6,345 nt of DNA from Prevotellaceae bacterium (GCA_031270565.1 JAISXJ010000024.1:1-6345), one strand, 5' to 3'. Counted from the stretch's first letter, positions 1 to 5,843 are shown. The notes: generated by a model from the sequence alone, not told the origin. Made by a program: numbers and translations.

Positions 1-1056
1 TTGTCGTCCTTTGACACGACTGAAGCCGTCGTAGTAGAAAATTTTACCATTCTTATCCTGTTCTTTATCTAAACATTCAAACAGCCCGCCATTCAAAAAC
101 GGCGACTGTTTGAACAAATCAATAATTTCTTCTTTTGACTTTTTAAAATAAGTGTATTCATTTGCATCGCGAAACAGTGTTTTAATCCCATAATGTTCAT
201 CTTTTCCCTGAAAATTTTTATCCGTAGCAAATTTTCGTTCATTTACAGGTCTGTTAAGCGTGGCAAAAAACAGATTCTGTAAAATGGCGTTGTAATAATT
301 TCCTCCGGAATTGCTTACAGGGTCAAAATCAGTCAATATTTCCTGCAATTTTGCCACATCAAAAATATCGTTGGGTACCAGTTTCTTTTGTTTGATAAAC
401 CAAACAAACATCAGACGGGTAATCAAGCGTATCAAATGTTCCTGGATAGTACGGTCGCCGGTTTCGGTACTAGTGTTATTGGGATAAGTAACGCCCATTT
501 CGTCCGACAATGCCCATTGATACCAGTCAAAAAGTTCTTTATAAAATTCTTTGGTCAAAGATTCTACCGAGAACGCTTCTTTCAGAGTTTTGAACGAAAC
601 ACCGTCGGATTGTAACTTTAGAAATCTGCTTGCGGCAGTATGATAATATTGAGCGGCGTTGCCAAAAACAAAAGTATAACGTTTGGGAGATGTTGTTTCG
701 CCCTTAATATCAGAAATAAAAGATACTCTCCAATTATCGCCGTCGTCAAACACAGCAAGAGCGGCGTCAAAAACACCCCAGCACTGATTGATAAAAGTTT
801 TTACCAACTTACGCAATCCTGCGCGTTTATGCATTACGCTACCGACGGAAAGACGGTAATAAAACAGTCCAATTTCGGCGTCTGGTGCAGAAAGTTTGCC
901 GAGATAATATGCTGTTTCGGTTTCTGTTGAAACGTCAAGCAACTCCGGCTGTTCGCGCAATTCATTTGCTTTGAACAGTTCATGCAGCAGATTTTGCCAC
1001 GTGTCAAAATCGAATTTTGACTGAAAGACAGATTGAAGTGTTTCCTTTGAATACAT
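1..1056 (-). CDS. N-terminal part of an Eco57I-like DNA methyltransferase / restriction-modification protein (partial)
   Basis: The minus frame is open from an ATG at 1056 to the window edge, 352 codons with no stop; the C-terminal part lies outside. It begins MYSKETLQSVFQSKFDFD. Around residues 220-350 it has the pattern of the region preceding the catalytic domain in large Eco57I-like methylases: LITRLMFVWFIKQKKLVP, then NYYNAILQNLFFATLNRP, then PFLNGGLFECLDK and FYYDGFSR. The catalytic motifs (a glycine-rich SAM site and NPPY) would lie further downstream and cannot be seen, so methylation of DNA is inferred from family resemblance. The ATG is 4 bases after the helicase stop codon, so the two are very probably co-transcribed and translationally coupled. 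No good Shine-Dalgarno precedes it, as is common in Bacteroidota. Likely role: modification, or modification plus cleavage, in a two-component restriction or defence module. Confidence 0.72.
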   Translation of the reverse strand, partial: MYSKETLQSVFQSKFDFDTWQNLLHELFKANELREQPELLDVSTETETAYYLGKLSAPDAEIGLFYYRLSVGSVMHKRAGLRKLVKTFINQCWGVFDAALAVFDDGDNWRVSFISDIKGETTSPKRYTFVFGNAAQYYHTAASRFLKLQSDGVSFKTLKEAFSVESLTKEFYKELFDWYQWALSDEMGVTYPNNTSTETGDRTIQEHLIRLITRLMFVWFIKQKKLVPNDIFDVAKLQEILTDFDPVSNSGGNYYNAILQNLFFATLNRPVNERKFATDKNFQGKDEHYGIKTLFRDANEYTYFKKSKEEIIDLFKQSPFLNGGLFECLDKEQDKNGKIFYYDGFSRVKGRQ

Positions 1057-1060
1057 CCTG

Positions 1061-3970
1061 TTATGCTAAAAAAGTTTCCGAAATCACGATGGTAGGTGCA
1101 GTATTATCAATAACAGACTCGTTTGACGTTGCCGTATAATATTTTTCGTACAGTTCATTGAGTTGTAAATCAATCTCGTACTGCTTTGTTTTCATTACCT
1201 GTTTATCGTTTTGATACTGACGCGACAAAATGCGAACAGTTTTTGCCAACTGTGAATAAATACCCTGTGCAATATATTCGCGCAACCGATTGCAACGCTG
1301 TTTTATATCAGAATCTTCCGTAACAAGCGAATAGTTCCGCAAAAAACTTTGGGCTTCGGCAGAACTTCGGTCTTTCAGTTTGTCTTTCAAGCTGTTGGTA
1401 TCCTGTTGCACAATACTTTCGGCATTAAACTGTTTCAACGCCTGATTAACCTGTTTGAAATGTATTTCTGTGGCATCCTGAAACGGAGCGGCAACTTCGT
1501 CCTTCTTTGCTTTCATAATAAATGCAGCGTCAAGAAAATCAATCGACTCGGCTTTGTCGGCAGTTACTTTGTAATAGTCCGTTTTTCGCGGCGATGAAAT
1601 AAAAACGACAGTAGTTTCGGCTTCTATTTCTTTGCTTGCCCTCCTTGCTGTGCGGCTTTTCACCGGCAAATCTTTAATTTTTTTATACAGATTGCGGTCG
1701 GTGTTATACAGTTCCCGCACTTCGCGCAGCAGTTCGAGCTGTTTGTCCACTTTGTCTTTTACTTTTGGATTGAAAAGTTGAAACTCGCGAACAATTTCCT
1801 CTTTGGAGTAGATTTGAGCATCCTCGCCAAGAGCGGAATGAAATCCCTGCAATTTTATTAAAGCGTTGTTATAGAGTTGAATTTCTTTATTTCCTTGCGC
1901 CGAAGGGTAGAACATATAATTGTAGATTTCGCCTGCAACCGAACCGATACGGTTTACACGTCCGATTCGCTGCATCAGCCGCGTGGCATTCCAAGGCGAA
2001 TCGTAATTGACAATCACATTGGCGCAGTGCAGATTCACTCCTTCCGCCAATACATCAGAGGTAAGTACAATATTATACTGATTGCTTTTTGTTTCGTAGT
2101 TCGCATCGAAGCATTGACGGATTGTTTCAAACTCTCTGTCTCTGTTGTTTGATGTAACTTTCAGAATATCACTTCTTTGCAATTTTTTCTTCAACTGCTC
2201 TTCTAAATAGTCGATAGTATCCACGCTTTCGGAAAAAACAACTAATTTTCCGGTTGGGTTGGTTTCCTGCTTAAACAGTTCCGTATTAAGTTTTTCGACG
2301 AACAAATCAAGTTTTGGGTCTGTTTCTACTTGTTTCCATAGCGCTTGAAGTTCCGTTAATTGTTTTTTATCTTCTTGCAGCATTGGAAGCAATTCTTCAA
2401 CGATTTCTTTATCAGTGGTTTCATCTTTTTTTATTTTTGGAACAAAATCGTCAGGCGCAAAAAGAATATCTGATTTTTCAAATCCTTTATTTACCGCATA
2501 TTCGATGATTTTGTCCAATTCCAAACCGTCTGCCTGCATTTTTTTTACGTTCAGTTCGGGGGCAACAATAATTTTACCTTCATCAAACATTTTAATCATA
2601 TCACTGGTAATTCTGATGAATGTATCTAATGAACGCTTAAATGCGTAAAAACTGCTTTCGAGCCGCTTTACCATATGAACACGGTATATTCCTGCAAGAT
2701 TTTCGCCGATGTTTGCCGGATTTTTGAATTTTTTACTCTTTTCGTCATTCAAAAACTCAACGGCTCGGTATCTTGCATAATGCAGTTTATCGGTTAATAT
2801 ATCCAATGTGCTGTAAAACAGTTTATTAAGCGATGCATTTAATAGATATGTCAAATCGTTGGGTGGGCGAATGTCCGGAAATTTAATATCCTGTTCGTTC
2901 AGGTCTTTGCGATAATAATCGTCATTAATGATATTATGTCGTGTACGGCGAACAGTGATTTTGTCCAAAACCTGATTTCGTATCTTTTCATAAATAGCGT
3001 CTATTTCGGTGGTATCTTGCATTTTATCTCTATTTTTCATTACCTGATTGTAACGCTCGACAAGTGGGGCAAAGAAAGCCTGCAAGTTGCTTTGCGGAAT
3101 ACCGTCTATTGTGCATCGACGGGCATCCTGAAACAGTAAAATCAGGTTAAACAAGTCATTGGGGCGATTGTTTAGAGGCGTTGCCGAAAGCAGCATTATT
3201 TTTTTCTGTTCGCCTTTAAGAAGTCCGCCGTTATGCCGAGGTGATTTGCAAATTCGCTGCAATTCGTCGTAACGGATTGAACTGTCGCTACGAAAACCGT
3301 GTGCCTCATCCACAATAATCAAGTCAAATTCTTCCTTGTCCTTGTAATTGTTTTTCCCTTCAATGATTTTTGAAAGACTGCCATTGCTTACAAATTGCGC
3401 TTTCTTGTTGATACCAAACTGTCGGAATGTTTCTTTCCAGTTGTTTTCGAGTGCAGGAGGATAAACAACCAGAATATTTGTATTTTTTCCGTTTGCCTCA
3501 ACAAAACGTTTTGCAATCATCGTAGCCACAATGGTTTTGCCCAAACCTACAACGTCGGCAAGAAAAAACCCGTTGTGTTCCGTCAACATCTGATACCCTT
3601 GTATTACAGCATCTTTCTGATATTTTAAGTCGCGTACGCCATCCGGCAGAGTGATAGAAAAATCATCTTCAACTTGGTCGCCGAATGAATCAATTAAAAC
3701 TTTGATATATAACTCGTATGGAGTAGGCATTTCATCTGATTTTTTAATATGAGTCTGTTTCCTGCTTTTTTCCATATCGGCGGCGGTCAGCGGTATAGCA
3801 TTTGCCCACAGTTCATCGAATTGCTGTTTGCAAAATGCCACATCATCGAAGTCTTTCATTGCCACATTCAACTCATATCTAGGGGGTTGTGTAAGTCCCA
3901 ACCCCGATTCCGATATGTTTGACGACCCCATAATTACCCAGCCATCGCTATGTTCGGAATGATGTTCGGG
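1061..3970 (-). CDS. SNF2-type helicase with PLD-like N-terminus, 5'-truncated
   Basis: This is a large superfamily 2 ATPase. Numbered from the internal ATG at 3931, residues 1-25 (GSSNISESGLGL, then YELNV) are the end of a PLD-type nuclease domain. The ATPase core follows: Q-like region near 102, motif I GLGKT at 129-133, motif II DEAH at 208-211, motif III SATPL at 249-253, motif IV-like VVFSES at 564-569, motif V TSDVLAEGVNL at 624-634, motif VI QRIGRVNR at 654-661. A charged, helical C-terminal tail runs to 956. The reading frame continues upstream of 3931 with PLD-like residues (PEHHSEHSDGWVI, then M) to about 3970, so 3931 is not the native start. The conserved HxK of the PLD site and everything before it are missing, and beyond 3970 the sequence is plasmid oriT; an in-frame stop occurs at 4040-4042. 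The gene is thus broken or artificially joined. PLD-helicases paired with Eco57I-like methylases occur in restriction and defence islands (established knowledge); the function here is inferred. Confidence 0.85.
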   Translation of the reverse strand, partial: PEHHSEHSDGWVIMGSSNISESGLGLTQPPRYELNVAMKDFDDVAFCKQQFDELWANAIPLTAADMEKSRKQTHIKKSDEMPTPYELYIKVLIDSFGDQVEDDFSITLPDGVRDLKYQKDAVIQGYQMLTEHNGFFLADVVGLGKTIVATMIAKRFVEANGKNTNILVVYPPALENNWKETFRQFGINKKAQFVSNGSLSKIIEGKNNYKDKEEFDLIIVDEAHGFRSDSSIRYDELQRICKSPRHNGGLLKGEQKKIMLLSATPLNNRPNDLFNLILLFQDARRCTIDGIPQSNLQAFFAPLVERYNQVMKNRDKMQDTTEIDAIYEKIRNQVLDKITVRRTRHNIINDDYYRKDLNEQDIKFPDIRPPNDLTYLLNASLNKLFYSTLDILTDKLHYARYRAVEFLNDEKSKKFKNPANIGENLAGIYRVHMVKRLESSFYAFKRSLDTFIRITSDMIKMFDEGKIIVAPELNVKKMQADGLELDKIIEYAVNKGFEKSDILFAPDDFVPKIKKDETTDKEIVEELLPMLQEDKKQLTELQALWKQVETDPKLDLFVEKLNTELFKQETNPTGKLVVFSESVDTIDYLEEQLKKKLQRSDILKVTSNNRDREFETIRQCFDANYETKSNQYNIVLTSDVLAEGVNLHCANVIVNYDSPWNATRLMQRIGRVNRIGSVAGEIYNYMFYPSAQGNKEIQLYNNALIKLQGFHSALGEDAQIYSKEEIVREFQLFNPKVKDKVDKQLELLREVRELYNTDRNLYKKIKDLPVKSRTARRASKEIEAETTVVFISSPRKTDYYKVTADKAESIDFLDAAFIMKAKKDEVAAPFQDATEIHFKQVNQALKQFNAESIVQQDTNSLKDKLKDRSSAEAQSFLRNYSLVTEDSDIKQRCNRLREYIAQGIYSQLAKTVRILSRQYQNDKQVMKTKQYEIDLQLNELYEKYYTATSNESVIDNTAPTIVISETFLA

Positions 3971-3976
3971 TATGTG
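3965..3976. other. Junction between helicase module and plasmid backbone
   Basis: Sequence to the left still encodes recognisable PLD-domain residues on the minus strand (PEHHSEHSDGW ending near 3968). From 3976 rightwards the DNA is a series of short perfect hairpins belonging to the oriT region. Coding density, strand bias and base composition also change here. No insertion-sequence end, target duplication or att-like core is visible. The exact breakpoint cannot be fixed without the intact relatives of both sides. Confidence 0.7.
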
Positions 3977-3993
3977 CAGGGGTAAACCCCTGC
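3976..3993. repeat. Perfect 7-bp hairpin left of oriT
   Basis: GCAGGGG (3976-3982) and CCCCTGC (3987-3993) form perfect arms around a TAAA loop. It directly abuts the oriT stem on one side and the junction on the other. It is probably part of the oriT / mob intergenic region. Confidence 0.6.
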
Positions 3994-4033
3994 CGCACTC
4001 GGTTTCTCGTAGAGAAACCGGTAAGTGCGCCCT
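3994..4033 (+). other. oriT: Origin of transfer (oriT), IncQ/RSF1010 (MOBQ) type
   Basis: The core is CGGTTTCTC (4000-4008), loop GTA, GAGAAACCG (4012-4020), then GTAAGTGCG and CCCT. This matches, from memory, the RSF1010/R1162 oriT, where the MobA relaxase binds the inverted repeat and nicks within GTAAGTGCG^CCCT. By that precedent the nick here falls between 4029 and 4030 on the plus strand, with the 5' end at 4030 taken by the relaxase. The two arms are perfect 9-bp complements. An extra outer pairing, CGCACT (3994-3999) with AGTGCG (4024-4029), would place the nick at the foot of a longer stem. The mobC-like gene lies on the nicked strand downstream, as in RSF1010. Only the arm start and one loop base appear to differ from the classical core. 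Confidence 0.9.
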
Positions 4034-4055
4034 TACCTCTTATGAGCTAAGGTAA
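4033..4055. repeat. Inverted repeat just 3' of the nick site
   Basis: TTACCT (4033-4038) pairs with AGGTAA (4050-4055) around an 11-base loop. It sits a few bases after the predicted nick, a position where IncQ-type regions also have short secondary structure. It may be an accessory-protein site or simply help strand opening. Confidence 0.45.
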
Positions 4056-4091
4056 AAGATGAAAAAGATTATAGCATATCCAATACAGAAG

Positions 4092-4100
4092 TGATATAAT
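4092..4100 (+). promoter_or_regulatory. Extended -10 promoter for the mobC-like gene
   Basis: TGATATAAT is a perfect extended -10 element (TG, one base, TATAAT at 4095-4100). No good -35 lies 16-18 bases upstream, which is tolerated for extended -10 promoters. Transcription would start near 4106, followed by a GGGAG ribosome binding site (4115-4119) eight bases before the ATG at 4128. The oriT lies within 60 bases upstream, so relaxosome binding could affect this promoter, as reported for mob promoters in IncQ plasmids. Confidence 0.6.
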
Positions 4101-4127
4101 AGGGCAAAAATTAAGGGAGATGATAAT

Positions 4128-4775
4128 ATGCCAACCTCTAAGTCAATACGCGATAAAATAGCAAAACTACAAGCCGAACTGAAGACACAAAAAGAAAAAG
4201 AGGAAAGAGAAGAACGGGATAGAAAAAATGATACCAAAATAAAAATACTTGCTGGTGCTTATCTAAAATCACAACCTGAAAGATGGAAAAACCTAATAGC
4301 TGAACCAGAGTTTGAGAAATTTTTAGTTAGGGATTCCGACAAGAAAATCTTTGGGTTCAAGTCCATAAAAAGTAATTTGGAAGACGAGAAAGCTACGGCA
4401 GATACCCAAATACCGAATTCCGATCAACATCAAAATGTTGTCAAAGAGACCTTCGCGGCAGCACCCTTAAAGGCCCTCAAGAAGGAGGTCCCGAAAAAAG
4501 AAGAGTCTGAAGTGACCGATGAGGCCAGAGAGGCCAGACAGGAGACCAAAAAAGAAACACAGAAAACACTCGAAGAGCCTAAGTGCGTATATTTAACCTC
4601 GGAGTTCCAAGACAAGGGCAATATCATAAAAGCCTTCAATTCCATTTTTGGAGAAGGGCGACGTGGCCCAGATTGTTGGGATTTCGACAAAACCAAAGGT
4701 CAATGGTATTTTTGGTATAATAGCAAAATTGATGTGACTCTGCTTAAAAAATGGTTGCCTAACGGGGCCTCTTGA
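4128..4775 (+). CDS. mobC: MobC-like mobilization accessory protein with extra C-terminal domain
   Basis: This 215-residue protein matches the pattern of RSF1010 MobC (about 94 aa), the relaxosome protein that assists strand separation at oriT. Residues 5-35 are a charged coiled-coil start (KIAKLQAELKTQKEKEE). The core at 32-77 reads RKNDTKIKILAGAYL, then FLVRDSDKKIFGF, equivalent to the RKNETRRKVLVGA and RDHDRALFGL stretches recalled for MobC. Residues 80-150 are a charged, low-complexity linker rich in Lys and Glu. Residues 153-211 form a separate domain: VYLTSEFQDKG, then WDFDKTKGQWYFWY, then LLKKWLPN. This resembles the small DUF5710-type module (VYL, WD, K-WY, W-LP) seen in plasmid primase and transfer proteins; that assignment is tentative. 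The start is supported by GGGAG eight bases upstream and the extended -10 promoter. It sits about 100 bases from the nick, in the RSF1010 order. The stop codon overlaps the next promoter's -35. Confidence 0.82.
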   Translation: MPTSKSIRDKIAKLQAELKTQKEKEEREERDRKNDTKIKILAGAYLKSQPERWKNLIAEPEFEKFLVRDSDKKIFGFKSIKSNLEDEKATADTQIPNSDQHQNVVKETFAAAPLKALKKEVPKKEESEVTDEAREARQETKKETQKTLEEPKCVYLTSEFQDKGNIIKAFNSIFGEGRRGPDCWDFDKTKGQWYFWYNSKIDVTLLKKWLPNGAS

Positions 4776-4798
4776 CAAGTCTTGGTCGGTGGTATAAT
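4772..4798 (+). promoter_or_regulatory. Consensus promoter for the structured RNA
   Basis: TTGACA (4772-4777) and TATAAT (4793-4798) are both perfect sigma-70 hexamers, separated by a short 15-base spacer. The -35 overlaps the last two codons of the mobC-like gene (stop TGA at 4773-4775). Transcription is expected to start at about 4804-4806. No open reading frame with a ribosome binding site follows before the terminator at 4939. Confidence 0.65.
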
Positions 4799-4803
4799 TC
4801 AGG

Positions 4804-4973
4804 GCAAGGAATACCCGTCTGGGAGAGGTCAGACGGTTGTTTCTGGGCTGCCGAAGCGGGGCCGATTACCCCACCGCGGACTTACGCCCTACAGCAGGGA
4901 GTACGCTTTTATGATGATGCGGACTAGTTCCGCAAGGGCTCGTATTAGCGCTGCTAACGCTAATACGAGTTTT
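4804..4973 (+). ncRNA. Structured plasmid RNA of about 170 nt, class unknown
   Basis: The stretch is bounded by a consensus promoter and an intrinsic terminator and is nearly all foldable. Visible stems are: CCGTCTG/CAGACGG (4815-4821 with 4830-4836), a perfect 7-bp stem with loop GGAGAGGT; GCGGGG paired with CCCC-A-CCGC (4856-4877, one bulged A); TACGCCCT/AGGGAGTA (7 of 8 pairs, around loop ACAGC, within about 4883-4904); GCGGA/TCCGC (4919-4933); then the terminator stem. AGGGC near the 5' end could instead pair with GCCCT at 4886-4890 to close a multi-branch fold. I do not recognise it as 6S, tmRNA, RNase P, SRP or a named riboswitch. Its place between mobC and the replication region suggests an antisense or regulatory RNA for copy number, transfer or stability, but no target is obvious. 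Confidence 0.6.
4939..4973 (+). terminator. Strong rho-independent terminator of the structured RNA
   Basis: CTCGTATTAGCG (4939-4950) and CGCTAATACGAG (4958-4969) are perfect 12-bp complements around loop CTGCTAA, followed directly by TTTTGTTATT. The stem is less GC-rich than usual but long and perfect. Confidence 0.8.
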
Positions 4974-5286
4974 GTTATTACTATCACCATTTCCACGCTC
5001 TCACCCCCTCTCGGGGGCTGTACCCCAGACAGCTCACCTCGATGTTCCAAGGGCCTCTCCTGCCAAGATTTTAACACCAATTCTCGCACATCCGCCGGAC
5101 GTCAAAATACCGCCCGGCCCTGCGGCGTCTCCTGATGGCGAGTGGCCAAAGCGGCGACACAGCCCCGCCCTCCCAGAGGGTGTTCTCCCGTCCGCGAGAG
5201 CCCCAATTTCCGCGCCCGCTGCCGGTGATTGGCGAGAAACCAACACAGCACAAAATCAGTAGGAAACCAGCTTTTCCTAAAAAACT

Positions 5287-5308
5287 TTGCCTGATGGCCA
5301 CCAGGCAA
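5287..5308. repeat. Perfect 7-bp inverted repeat
   Basis: TTGCCTG (5287-5293) and CAGGCAA (5302-5308) are perfect arms around an 8-base centre, ATGGCCAC. No T-run follows, so it is not a plus-strand terminator. It could be a protein-binding site or a structured element; function unknown. Confidence 0.5.
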
Positions 5309-5351
5309 TCCCGCACCCTCGCCGCCGATGGGCGCGACCGACCGCTCCCCC

Positions 5352-5417
5352 TTCGTCCCCTCTGCGCAGCGAGCGGTACCATTTCAGCGCAAAATTTCGT
5401 CCCCTCCGCGCAGCGAG
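5352..5417 (+). repeat. Two 22-base direct repeats spaced 44 bases apart
   Basis: Copies at 5352-5373 and 5396-5417 share TTCGTCCCCT and GCGCAGCGAG and differ at one base (T at 5362, C at 5406). The 44-base period is close to four helical turns. The second copy also folds on itself: CCCCT-C-CGC with GCG-AGGGG (5401-5420). Confidence 0.7.
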
Positions 5418-5455
5418 GGGCCGGCCAGAGGCCGGTGTCGGCATAGAAGCCCTAG

Positions 5456-5502
5456 GACCCCCCCGAAGACGGTCTACAGGGTTTCAGGGCCTTCGGGGGG
5501 TC
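5456..5502. repeat. Long inverted repeat GACCCCCC / GGGGGGTC
   Basis: GACCCCCCCGAAG (5456-5468) and CTTCGGGGGGTC (5491-5502) are complementary apart from one extra C, giving about 12 pairs around a 22-base loop. There is no T-run on either side, so it is not an obvious intrinsic terminator. Confidence 0.6.
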
Positions 5503-5510
5503 TCCCGGGG

Positions 5511-5549
5511 CGTCTGAGGGCGTTCTGACGGGGCTATGTCGGTCAGACG
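5511..5549. repeat. Inverted repeat CGTCTGA / TCAGACG
   Basis: CGTCTGA (5511-5517) and TCAGACG (5543-5549) are perfect 7-bp arms around a 25-base loop. The same stem core (CGTCTG with CAGACG) forms the first hairpin of the structured RNA at 4816-4835, and GGTCAGACG occurs exactly in both places. Confidence 0.5.
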
Positions 5550-5639
5550 AGCAATGATAGCCTGAGTTTTTGTCTTTGCCTTTCTCTTGGTTTTGCCCTC
5601 AGAGGCCGCTTTTGGGGGTGAGTGAGCCCCGCAGGGGCG

Positions 5640-5677
5640 AGGGAGGGGGCGCGAGTCCCCTCCCTGTCTTTGTTTTT
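5640..5677 (+). terminator. Probable intrinsic terminator with no gene upstream
   Basis: AGGGAGGGG (5640-5648) and CCCCTCCCT (5657-5665) are perfect 9-bp arms with an 8-base loop, followed by GTCTTTGTTTTT. A second small hairpin, GCCCC-GCA-GGGGC (5626-5638), lies just before it. It may insulate the replication region from upstream transcription. Confidence 0.55.
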
Positions 5678-5692
5678 GCCGTAGGTGAGAGT

Positions 5693-5786
5693 GATTATGC
5701 GTGAAGATGAGACCGATTATGCGTGAACGTATTTGTTTTACCCTGCGGGGGGGCGCTGTGTAAAGGCGCTAGTGATTCTTCGTGAC
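5693..5786 (+). repeat. Second direct-repeat family, GATTATGCGTGA
   Basis: GATTATGCGTGAA occurs exactly at 5693-5705 and 5715-5727, a 22-base period (about two helical turns), and in degenerate form at 5774-5786 (GATTCTTCGTGAC). The first and third copies are also preceded by GT. The spacing equals that of the first two iterons downstream. They may be binding sites for Rep or another initiator, or a second array; this is inference. Confidence 0.6.
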
Positions 5787-5821
5787 ACCCCCCTACCCCC
5801 TCGAGAGGGAGGGGCTGTGTC
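5784..5821. repeat. Imperfect long hairpin before the iterons
   Basis: GACAC (5784-5788) pairs with GTGTC (5817-5821), and the intervening C-rich arm pairs with the G-rich arm (CCCC with GGGG, CCCT with AGGG) around loop CGAG. The next 25 bases contain two T-runs, so it could also act as a terminator. Confidence 0.45.
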
Positions 5822-5843
5822 GCCTTGAGTTTTTCGTTTTTAG

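Larger units (their letters stand above)
4976..5639. other. GC-rich, hairpin-rich non-coding stretch
   Basis: No reading frame here has a convincing start, ribosome binding site or protein-family pattern. Several open frames exist on both strands, but they are Arg/Pro/Gly/Ser-rich and overlap one another, as expected of GC-rich non-coding DNA. What it holds is a dense set of short inverted repeats (the clearest are listed separately) and a 22-base direct repeat. AGGAAA/TTTCCT (5261-5278) and CCGGCC/GGCCGG (5421-5435) are further small hairpins. It may be decayed sequence, a structured part of the origin region, or a single-strand origin. Confidence 0.55.

Noticed and set aside
388..930. Two plus-strand open frames in the first kilobase
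   Set aside because: Both are antisense to the continuous 352-codon methyltransferase frame, which has family-like motifs throughout.
1349..3628. Several plus-strand frames of 60-90 codons opposite the helicase
   Set aside because: They are shadows of a gene with all helicase motifs in order on the other strand.
4040..4237. Minus-strand hydrophobic frame, 65 codons, overlapping the mobC start
   Set aside because: It is antisense to the Lys/Glu-rich coiled coil of the MobC-like protein, whose complement naturally reads as Phe/Ser/Leu-rich. No ribosome binding site was seen.
4782..5528. Overlapping open frames on both strands in the GC-rich stretch
   Set aside because: They overlap each other, lack ribosome binding sites and family-like patterns, cross the RNA terminator and hairpins, and are rich in Arg/Pro/Ser/Gly as expected for GC-rich non-coding DNA.
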